The notes beneath the pieces are model-generated. The model did no database searches and was not told the origin of the DNA. It was given only the letters and a program-made list of their open reading frames with translations. Shown here in pieces: positions 30,139 through 36,501 of a DNA stretch of 53,445 nucleotides. Every line of letters starts with the position of its first letter. The stretch's first letter is position 1. The DNA comes from Bacteroidales bacterium. GTDB taxonomy: Bacteria; Bacteroidota; Bacteroidia; Bacteroidales; UBA932. The DNA is taken from NCBI GenBank assembly GCA_004554455.1, contig SFMG01000019.1, positions 1 to 53,445 on the forward strand, read 5' to 3'. Both the position numbers and the translations under genes were made by a program.

Positions 30139-32381
30139 CAGGCGGGATCTACGTCGATTATTATTTCGCCGTCGTAGCGGCTCTTACGTATATATTCGTT
30201 TATTGCGTTGTGTATCAGTCTCTTTTCCGCGACGAGCTCCTTCGTTTTCGCAAGGGATATGCGTACTTCGCGTATATGCTTGCCGTCCTCCGTTTCGCGG
30301 GGCGGCATATATGGTCCTACAATGCTGACGCTGCGGCTGCGGACGCCTGCGCCCAGATCGACCTCCCTTTCGCCCAACTCGCCGAGAGCCATATATATAT
30401 ACTGGATAAGCGCGGTTGCGCAACGTTCCGCCCTGTCTGCGAAGCGGTCTTTCAGACGCAGTACGATGAGCCGGGTATATGGCGGATAGCCGAACTGCCT
30501 GCGTTCCGGGACGAGAAAGTCGTTGCTGCCGCCGTTCTGCAGCAGTCCGAGTACGGGGTGGTCCGGTTTGGAGCATTGTATGATGAAAAGTCCGTGACCG
30601 CCTCTTCTGGCGCAGCGGCCCTTGAACTGTTCGAGCAGCTGGCAGGCCTTTTCGTCCGCTCTGAAATCCTGCGCGGCGAGCAGGGCGTCCGCCTGTATCA
30701 CGGCTACCAGCCCCAGGCCTTCGAAGTCGAAGCCTTTGCTCAGGATGCGGGTGCCTACGAGTATGTCTATGTTGCCTTCGGCAAATTCGCGTATGATTCT
30801 CTCCTCTTCGGCACTGCTGCGGCATACGTCGCTGTCCAGACGGGCAATCCTGGCTTCGGGAAAGAGTTCGCAGGCCTCTTCCCACACCTTTTGCGTGCCT
30901 GCGCCCATCCCTTCCATTTCCGTCCCGCATATCTTGCATTTCCCGTCCCAGGCGTAGCTGTTGCCGCAGTGGTGGCAGAGCAGGCGTTCGCCCGAAGGTC
31001 CTTTGTGCAGGCTGAGGCTGATATTGCACCGCGGGCATTTGGGTATGTCGCCGCAGTTCGGGCAGTGGACGGCAGGGGAGTAGGATCTGCGCTCTCTGAG
31101 AATCATGGCCTGACGTCCTTCCGCAAGGGTTTCGCTGATGCTGGCTATAAGCTTTCGTGAGAAGCAGCCGTGCATTCCGCGCTTGCGCCACTCGGCCCTC
31201 GTGTCTATGATTTCCACTTCCACATCGGATTCCCCATGGTAGCGCTCTTTAAGCTCGACTCTTTTGTAACGTCCTGTGCTGCAGTTGTATATGGATTCCA
31301 GTGAGGGGGTTGCGCTGCCCATTATCAGGGAGGCGCCCTGTATGCTGGCCATCATTGCCGCCACATCTCTTCCGTTGTAGCGCGGAGCAGGGGAGTCCTG
31401 TTTGTAGGAACTGTCGTGTTCTTCGTCTATGATGATCAGCCCGAGTTCGTGATGCGGCAGGAAGAGGGCGCTCCGTGTGCCCAAGACTATGTAGGATTTC
31501 CCGTCCGGTCTTTCCGCCACCAATGAGGCGACCCTGCCTCTCCTGGCTTGCGTTTCGTGGGAGTGGAAGACCATCAGCCTTTCTCCGAACACCTTTTCCA
31601 GGCGTTGTTCCAGCTGCCTGCTCAGTGCAATCTCCGGCACGAGGTAGAGTACGTTCAGACCTTCGTCCATCACCTCCGCCGCCAGTTTCATATATATTTC
31701 CGTCTTCCCCGACCCTGTCACGCCGTCCAGCAGCACCGCCTTTTTCTCCCTGAACGCCTCGCATATCTCCCCGTATGCCCTCTCCTGCTCCCCGCTCAGC
31801 ACAATCCCGGAGTTGTTGGGGGTGTTGGTGTTCGGGTTGTTGCTGTTGGTCTCCTGGTTGTTGGTTGTTGGGTTGTTGGTCTCTGGGTTGTTGAGGTTGA
31901 TGGCCGATTCGGGGATGCCGAGAATAGCGGCCAACTCGGCCTTGTATCGGGCCCTCGTATTCTCGGTCCTCGCCCTCTCGATCATTCCCCTCAACTTCTC
32001 GGCCCTCAGCTCTATACGCTGCTTTTTCCGCTGCTCAATCGCTTCTCGGTCAAGTTTCTTCGCCGGACATACGGTGCGGAATACCTCTCCTATGCTGCAC
32101 ATATAGTAATCTGCAATCTGCATCCAGAGTCTGAGTTCCTCCGGTCTTATCCTCGCCATCTTATCCTCGATTCCGAGAATGTCCTTCACCTTCGATTCTT
32201 CAAGACCGGCAGGCAATTGCCCGAATATTCCGGAAATCACTCCTATGTAGTTTCGTCCCGAGAATTCCACCTTCACCTTGTCTCCCACCCTGACACTGCC
32301 GTCATTCTGAGGCAGGCGATAGAATGGTATCCAATCCAGACGGAGAGGCAGTATCACTTGTATGAAGGTCGTTCCGCTCAT
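30138..32381 (-). CDS. priA: Primosomal protein N', replication restart helicase
   Basis: 747 residues from MSGTTFIQVILPLRLDWIP (the ATG at 32381; an upstream start would cross the promoter). DNA-binding 3'BD (about 1-100); helicase core with Walker A LDGVTGSGKTEIYMKLA, DEEH box IIDEEHDSSYKQ and motif TRSALFLP; zinc-binding cysteines in CPNCGDIPKCPRC and CHHCGNSYAWDGKCKIC. It reloads the replisome at stalled forks. Between residues about 170 and 200 is a low-complexity insert rich in Asn, Thr and Pro (NNPETNNPTTNNQETNSNN). It is first gene of the priA-tldE unit. Confidence 0.95.
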   Translation of the reverse strand: MSGTTFIQVILPLRLDWIPFYRLPQNDGSVRVGDKVKVEFSGRNYIGVISGIFGQLPAGLEESKVKDILGIEDKMARIRPEELRLWMQIADYYMCSIGEVFRTVCPAKKLDREAIEQRKKQRIELRAEKLRGMIERARTENTRARYKAELAAILGIPESAINLNNPETNNPTTNNQETNSNNPNTNTPNNSGIVLSGEQERAYGEICEAFREKKAVLLDGVTGSGKTEIYMKLAAEVMDEGLNVLYLVPEIALSRQLEQRLEKVFGERLMVFHSHETQARRGRVASLVAERPDGKSYIVLGTRSALFLPHHELGLIIIDEEHDSSYKQDSPAPRYNGRDVAAMMASIQGASLIMGSATPSLESIYNCSTGRYKRVELKERYHGESDVEVEIIDTRAEWRKRGMHGCFSRKLIASISETLAEGRQAMILRERRSYSPAVHCPNCGDIPKCPRCNISLSLHKGPSGERLLCHHCGNSYAWDGKCKICGTEMEGMGAGTQKVWEEACELFPEARIARLDSDVCRSSAEEERIIREFAEGNIDILVGTRILSKGFDFEGLGLVAVIQADALLAAQDFRADEKACQLLEQFKGRCARRGGHGLFIIQCSKPDHPVLGLLQNGGSNDFLVPERRQFGYPPYTRLIVLRLKDRFADRAERCATALIQYIYMALGELGEREVDLGAGVRSRSVSIVGPYMPPRETEDGKHIREVRISLAKTKELVAEKRLIHNAINEYIRKSRYDGEIIIDVDPA

Positions 32382-32388
32382 ATCTTTA

Positions 32389-32396
32389 CAAAGATA
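32389..32396 (-). promoter_or_regulatory. -7 box of priA
   Basis: Minus-strand TATCTTTG (32396 to 32389) ends 7 nt before the ATG at 32381, leaving a leader of only a few bases. It probably serves the whole priA-tldE unit. Confidence 0.55.
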
Positions 32397-32468
32397 CAAA
32401 AACGGACAATATTTTCTGCTTAGATACAAATGAGGAAAATGCTTTCCGCTGAAAAAACTGAAGAAAAA

Positions 32469-32499
32469 TTTGGATAGACGGAAAAAGTGCGTATCTTTG
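32469..32499 (+). promoter_or_regulatory. Consensus promoter of tRNA-Phe
   Basis: TTTG at 32469-32472, 19-nt spacer, TATCTTTG at 32492-32499: a full Bacteroidota -33/-7 promoter, ending 19 nt before the mature tRNA. Confidence 0.8.
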
Positions 32500-32518
32500 C
32501 AATCCCAAACGAAACGAT

Positions 32519-32591
32519 GGTGTCATAGCTCAGTTGGTAGAGCAAAGGACTGAAAATCCTTGTGTCCCTGGTTCGATTCCCGGTGACACCA
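32519..32591 (+). tRNA. tRNA-Phe (anticodon GAA)
   Basis: 73 nt. Acceptor GGTGTCA (32519-32525) pairs with TGACACC (32584-32590), discriminator A. D arm AGCTCAGTTGGTAGAGC, anticodon stem AAGGA/TCCTT with loop CTGAAAA (anticodon GAA at 32552-32554), T arm CCTGG-TTCGATT-CCCGG. CCA is not encoded. The gene borders an accessory island on its 3' side; I found no duplicated tRNA end that would mark an integrated element. Confidence 0.97.
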
Positions 32592-32595
32592 CTCA

Positions 32596-32634
32596 AAACC
32601 CCCGTAGAAGCACTTCTACGGGGGTTTGCTTTTG
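32596..32634 (+). terminator. Terminator after tRNA-Phe
   Basis: Perfect 15-bp stem AAACCCCCGTAGAAG / CTTCTACGGGGGTTT with a 2-nt loop (CA), then GCTTTT. It would stop the tRNA transcript. Confidence 0.85.
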
Positions 32635-32707
32635 AAAATATTACTATAACATTACTATGATAACATACTGGTTCAGAGGAATTGTCACATTATCTTGAAG
32701 CAGATGA

Positions 32708-32841
32708 AAAGTACTGAGAGGAGCACATGAGAAGCTGGATGCTGAAGCAATGAGAGTACTTAACATGTCTCCGGACTGGACTCCTGGAACAAAAGACGGC
32801 AAGCCTGTACCAGTGTCATTCGCCCTCTTTCTTTGGTCTCT
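32708..32841 (+). pseudogene. C-terminal remnant of a TonB-like protein
   Basis: The frame starting at 32708 reads KVLRGAHEKLDAEAMRVLNM followed by SPDWTPGTKDGKPVPVSFAL. This is the signature of the TonB C-terminal domain (RGxHxxLDxEAxRVxxxSPxWxPGxxxGKPVxVxF). An in-frame stop at 32705 precedes it and no N-terminal transmembrane or proline-rich region exists upstream. The frame continues antisense into the ABC gene without further similarity. It is a decayed fragment, left by deletion or insertion at the tRNA-proximal edge of the accessory island. Confidence 0.7.
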
Positions 32842-33502
32842 ACCTAAGTATATACCCATGATGGATCAGGTCTTCCCTACTCTTGATCGGGAAGGCATAC
32901 CCGTCGCGCAGGAGAAAGAGGTCATCCGTAATGTCCATTACTGATTCGTACATATGGTCCGAGATGATGATTCCTTTTGTGGCCTTGTGCTGCTGAATCA
33001 GCTGCTGCATCATCTCAACATATTTCGGAGCGACGTTGGAGAACGGTTCGTCGAGAATGCAGAATTCTGCTTCTGAGTTAAGCACCATATACATTTCAGC
33101 AATACGTACCTCTCCCCCGGAAAGCTGACCGGATGTCATTCTCTGATATGTGTGAAACTTATTGTCAAATGCGACCAGACCGTCGTAATCTACACCATAG
33201 AGATCGAACGCCTCACCAAGGGTTATATTGGCCGGCATAAAGACATTCTGAGGAAGGTATTTAACTCTTTTTCCGATATGGGCATAATCAGTTTCCGGCT
33301 CGTCATTGAAGCGGACGAAGATGTTCTGCGGCTTGATGCCACCCATGATGCATTTGAACAGGCAAGACTTTCCGCAACCGTTCCTGCCGACCACACCGGT
33401 CACCCTGCCGGTTTGAGCGGTGATGAAGGCGCTCTGAAGAACCTGCAGCTTATCGAATTCGAGATGCACGCTGTCGACCAGCAGTCTGTTAACGGATTGC
33501 AT
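32840..33502 (-). CDS. ABC transporter ATP-binding protein
   Basis: 220 residues with one ABC ATPase domain: Walker A VVGRNGCGKSCLFKC (about 37-51), Q-loop region KYLPQNVFMPANITL, signature TSGQLSGGEVRIAEMYM, Walker B FCILDEPFSNVAP, H-loop IISDHMYE. Base composition is more AT-rich than the neighbouring core genes. It overlaps the upstream small membrane-protein gene by 14 bp and likely works with it as a two-gene transporter. The family is seen in Bacteroidota with small hydrophobic partners; the substrate is unknown. The C terminus is intact although a TonB remnant abuts it. Confidence 0.88.
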   Translation of the reverse strand: MQSVNRLLVDSVHLEFDKLQVLQSAFITAQTGRVTGVVGRNGCGKSCLFKCIMGGIKPQNIFVRFNDEPETDYAHIGKRVKYLPQNVFMPANITLGEAFDLYGVDYDGLVAFDNKFHTYQRMTSGQLSGGEVRIAEMYMVLNSEAEFCILDEPFSNVAPKYVEMMQQLIQQHKATKGIIISDHMYESVMDITDDLFLLRDGYAFPIKSREDLIHHGYILR

Positions 33503-33809
33503 TACCTAAATATCCTATAAGGGTTATAAATATTAAGAAGCCGACGAACTCAACCACGAAAGGAATGTAATAGTACTCTTTCCTGCTGATACCAAGATTG
33601 AGGTAAAAGTATATTTCCGTCTTCTTGGTGAAGGTCGTATACAGATAGAGGATTATCGGAATACTGACCAGTTTCAGTAGTATAGCCATCGGAATAGCAT
33701 AGGGATTGAAGAAGACAAGCGATGATATCGCCAAAGTCAATACAGCAGATATGGCATATATCGCTTTGCCATACCGCTTCGACAGTCCTATTTTCTTGAG
33801 TATCGTCAT
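33489..33809 (-). CDS. Small membrane protein, partner of the ABC ATPase
   Basis: 106 residues with three predicted transmembrane helices (about 17-36 AIYAISAVLTLAISSLVFF; 40-60 IPMAILLKLVSIPIILYLYT; 82-103 IPFVVEFVGFLIFITLIGYL). A short charged loop sits between helices 2 and 3 (TKKTEIYFYLNLGISRKEYY). It overlaps the ATPase gene by 14 bp, so the two are translationally linked. It is too small for a full permease; it may be one half of a multimeric channel or a membrane anchor. I do not recognise the family. AT-rich, consistent with transfer. Confidence 0.75.
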   Translation of the reverse strand: MTILKKIGLSKRYGKAIYAISAVLTLAISSLVFFNPYAIPMAILLKLVSIPIILYLYTTFTKKTEIYFYLNLGISRKEYYYIPFVVEFVGFLIFITLIGYLGNAIR

Positions 33810-33834
33810 ATCAATAATTGTTGACGAATCAGAT

Positions 33835-34821
33835 TCACTTTATGCTCTTAAGGAGTTTCTGCTCTTTTTCGAAATTCTCGATGAAATGCAATTCCACCGG
33901 AGACAGTTCATACATAGTACGCTGATGAAATTTTGCATATTCTTCACCTGCTTTCTTCTTGGCCACTTCTGCCGATATCCTTCCGCTATGCGTCAGGAGG
34001 TCTTTGCCGGAAAGTTTCAGAAAATCATCAAGTTTGACAAGCCAGTCCTTCATGTACATCGGCGTATGGCTTTTTGCCTGCAACTCTGCAAAATCCAGAT
34101 AGAGGTTGACAATAAGGTTCAGTGTTTCAATCTCTTCTGCAGAAAGATAGTTCTTCGCATATTCAGCATCGGTTCTTGTAGGAAGGGCTCCTGTCCATGT
34201 TGTAAGACCCATAAAATCCTTATCGGCATCGGCCCTCTCGTATATGATTTCTGCTGCAGTATGACCATGTACAGAATAGTGGATCTTGTTCTGCACGGTG
34301 GCAAAGAACTGTTTTGTAGCCTCGGCACGTGGGTCATAGTCAATGCTTAAAGCATAAATTTCGAGAACTTTCCTATAGAAGACTTTCTCAGATGAACGTA
34401 TATCGCGTATTCGGGAAAGAAGTTCATCAAAATAGTTTCCTCCGCCGGCATTCTTCAATAATGCATCATTCATTGCAAAACCTTTGATAAGGTATTCGCG
34501 AAGCACTGATGTCGCCCACATTCGGAACTGTACACCTCTGATGGAGTTAACGCGATAACCGACACTGATAATCATGTCTAGATTAAAATATTGTACATTA
34601 TACACTTTATTATCAGTGGCAGTTGTTGCAAAAAATGCAACAACTGAATCTGCTGCCAGTTCCCCGCACTCAAGAATATTCTTTATATGTCTCGAAATTG
34701 TTGATTTATTGCGCTGAAACAGCTCACACACAGTATCATTTGACAGCATAACTTCAATAGCAGTTTTGCCGTCTACAGTCTGATACATCAGAATATCACC
34801 TCTATTGTCTTCCATATACAA
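33835..34821 (-). CDS. RhuM family protein
   Basis: 328 residues matching the RhuM family: ELFQRNKSTISRHIKNIL (an HTH-like start), SVVAFFATTATDNKVYNVQY, DMIISVGYRVNSIRGVQFRM, then WATSVLREYLIKGFAMND. A long helical C-terminal half follows, ending RTMYELSPVELHFIENFEKE. The protein was first noted in a Salmonella pathogenicity island, and relatives occur on genomic islands, often near toxins or restriction genes. The molecular function is unknown; the N terminus suggests DNA binding. It is AT-rich and has its own promoter at 34860-34853. Confidence 0.85.
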   Translation of the reverse strand: MYMEDNRGDILMYQTVDGKTAIEVMLSNDTVCELFQRNKSTISRHIKNILECGELAADSVVAFFATTATDNKVYNVQYFNLDMIISVGYRVNSIRGVQFRMWATSVLREYLIKGFAMNDALLKNAGGGNYFDELLSRIRDIRSSEKVFYRKVLEIYALSIDYDPRAEATKQFFATVQNKIHYSVHGHTAAEIIYERADADKDFMGLTTWTGALPTRTDAEYAKNYLSAEEIETLNLIVNLYLDFAELQAKSHTPMYMKDWLVKLDDFLKLSGKDLLTHSGRISAEVAKKKAGEEYAKFHQRTMYELSPVELHFIENFEKEQKLLKSIK

Positions 34822-34852
34822 GTTTACTTATAGCCCCCTCCAGAGGGTTCTA

Positions 34853-34860
34853 CAAAGATA
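34853..34860 (-). promoter_or_regulatory. -7 box of the RhuM gene, with leader hairpin
   Basis: Minus-strand TATCTTTG (34860 to 34853) 31 nt before the ATG. The leader contains a short hairpin CCCTC-tg-GAGGG. Confidence 0.5.
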
Positions 34861-34907
34861 GAAAATTCTTCTTGCCATCCATTTTATGGACAAATGCACA
34901 AAATATA

Positions 34908-34939
34908 ATCCTCGACAATAAGGAAGTACTGCCGAGGAT
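34908..34939 (-). terminator. Candidate terminator after the truncated regulator
   Basis: Minus-strand stem ATCCTCGGCA / TGTCGAGGAT (one mismatch) followed by TATATTTT. It would end leftward transcription of the truncated XRE gene. Confidence 0.4.
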
Positions 34940-34975
34940 AGGTTCTGTCTATTTGTTAAGTTGCTGATTTATGAA

Positions 34976-35116
34976 TCAGTCGTTTTCTTCGAGCTGGAAG
35001 ATTTCGTCGGCGTGTCTTCCGAAGTATCTGGCGATCTTCAGGGCCACGACAGTCGAGGGCATATAGCGGCCGGTCTCGATGAAGTTGATGGTCTGCCTTG
35101 AAACTCCGACGGCTTT
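34976..35116 (-). pseudogene. 5'-truncated XRE-family helix-turn-helix regulator
   Basis: The minus-strand frame ending at 34976 encodes KAVGVSRQTINFIETGRYMP followed by STVVALKIARYFGRHADEIFQLEEND. This is the second half of the small YozG/XRE-type repressors of about 65-70 residues, whose first 20-25 residues (start Met and first HTH helix) should precede. Just upstream the frame meets TAA, and the DNA becomes the 64-bp hairpin of island B. The gene has lost its 5' part at the repeat junction and is not expressed as a full regulator. Confidence 0.8.
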
Positions 35117-35217
35117 TTACTTAGGATTATGCCGCCTTCGTGGCATCCTGTCCCCGCCTGCGTCCGCTACGGTCATTCTGCAGGCGGGCCGTTCTTCCGT
35201 GCAGCTACGATGATGCT

Positions 35218-35834
35218 GCAGCGATTCCCAAATTCACCCCATCAAATCAAGACTCACTGCAGGGCCGAGGGCGTTTCCAGGCAAAACCTGCAGTGATTCC
35301 CAAGTCTAGGGCTGAAATCAAGAATCGATGCACGCAAGAGGGCTTAAACAGGGAAATCCTTGCATCGATTCGCAAGTCTGAGCCTGAAATCAAGAATCGA
35401 TGCACGCAAGAGGGCTTAAACAGGGAAATCCTTGCATCGATTCGCAAGTCTGAGCCTGAAATCAAGAATTGATGCACGCAAGAGGGGGTAAACAGGGAAA
35501 AGCTTGCATCGATTCTCAAGTCTGTGCCTGAAATCAAGAATCGATGCACGAAAGAGGTGGTAAACAGGGAAAAGCTTGCATCGATTCCCAAGTCTGGGCC
35601 TGAAATCAAGAATCGATGCACGAAAGAGGGGGTAAACAGGCAAAACCTTGCATCGATTCGCAAGTCTGAGCCTGAAATCAAGAATCGATGCACGAAAGAG
35701 GGTTTAAACGGAGAAAACTTGCATCGATTCCCAAGTCTGGCCCTGAAATCAAGAATCGATGCACGCAAGAAGGCTTAAACCGGGAAAAGCTTGCATCGAT
35801 TCCCAAGTTTGGGCTTGAAATCAGGAATCACTGC
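35218..35834. repeat. 72-bp tandem repeat array B (nine units)
   Basis: Left arms at 35218, 35290, 35362, 35434, 35506, 35578, 35650, 35721 and 35793 (one 71-bp step). Interior units have perfect 10-bp arms GCATCGATTC / GAATCGATGC; the fourth has GAATTGATGC, which also creates a stop in the longest frame. Edge units differ: left arms GCAGCGATTC and GCAGTGATTC on the left side, right arm GAATCACTGC at the far end (35825-35834), complementary to the arm at 35290. Confidence 0.9.
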
Positions 35835-35850
35835 AGCGATGAAACCGTTC

Positions 35851-36130
35851 TGCAGGCGAAACCATTTTTTTTGCGGCGACGAAGATTAGAATCGGACGCG
35901 GACCTCGTTGCTGCTTCGGCCGTTGCAGGCGAAACCATTCTCCTTTGCGGCTACAAAAATTAGAATCGGACGCGGAAGATCGTAGTCGCCACGGCCGCTG
36001 CAGGCGAAACCATTCTTCTTCGCCGCGACGAAATTAGAATCGGACGCGGACATCGTTGCCGCTACAACCACTGCAGGCGGGCCATTCTTCTCTGCGGCAA
36101 AGAAAATTAGAATCGGACGCGGAGATTCGC
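35851..36130 (+). repeat. Four units of about 73 bp with an invariant 17-nt core
   Basis: Units start at 35851, 35924, 35999 and 36072 with TGCAGGCG(A/G)(A/G)(A)CCATT, and each contains TTAGAATCGGACGCGGA. Single copies of the core occur in island A (near 1187-1203, minus) and island C (52340-52356, plus). Confidence 0.85.
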
Positions 36131-36309
36131 TGCAGAAAGTATCACACCCTCAGCAAATCCCCAGCACGCGTTCCATCATGCGTTGACGACGCGTCTTGCC
36201 TTGGATGTTTGCATGGGGCGGGCTCGACGCAGCTTCGACAGTGGCGGCAAAAGCGAGTGCTGATGCGCCCGGAGGCGGCATTTCCCTATGTTTTTGCCGC
36301 CGAGGGTGC

Positions 36310-36455
36310 GCAGCACCCGCCTAAAAGGCCGCCACGCTCAACGGCCATCGCCGCAGCACCCGCCTAAAAGGCCGCCACGCTCAACGACCATCGCCGCAGC
36401 ACCCGCCTAAAAGGCCGCCACGCTCAACGACCATCGCCTAAGCACTCGCCCAATA
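36310..36455 (+). repeat. 43-bp tandem repeats, three and a partial
   Basis: Exact 43-bp steps at 36310, 36353 and 36396 (start GCAGCACCCGCCTAAAAGGC), with a degenerate fourth at 36439. One diverged copy is in island A near 1126-1175. The units are nearly identical, implying recent amplification. Confidence 0.85.
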
Positions 36456-36501
36456 AGAATCTGGAATCGCTGCTGGAACCGCCGCGGTAAGTACACGAAC
36501 G

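Larger units (their letters stand above)
35105..36455 (+). repeat. Composite repeat island B (half hairpin, 72-bp array, 73-bp units, 43-bp units)
   Basis: About 1.35 kb of non-coding DNA. In order: right part of the 64-bp hairpin (35105-35154), linker (35155-35217) about nine-tenths identical by eye to the island A linker, nine 72-bp units (35218-35834), four units of about 73 bp with the core TTAGAATCGGACGCGGA (35851-36130), CTGCAGAAAG, an insert of about 170 bp without visible repeats, and three 43-bp units plus a partial (36310-36455). Module order equals island A, copy numbers are higher. No coding potential other than frames kept open by the 72-bp period. Confidence 0.85.

Noticed and set aside
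35218..35834. CRISPR array
   Set aside because: The intervals between arms are themselves repeated from unit to unit, so there are no unique spacers, and no cas genes are near.
35140..35963. Open frames on both strands across island B encoding 24-residue repeats
   Set aside because: Same cause. A single base change in one arm (GAATTGATGC) makes a stop in the longest frame, and pairing of the arms, not codons, appears conserved.
32570..36500. attL/attR pair formed by a duplicated tRNA-Phe 3' end
   Set aside because: No second copy of the T-arm/acceptor sequence was found by eye downstream, and no integrase gene is present.
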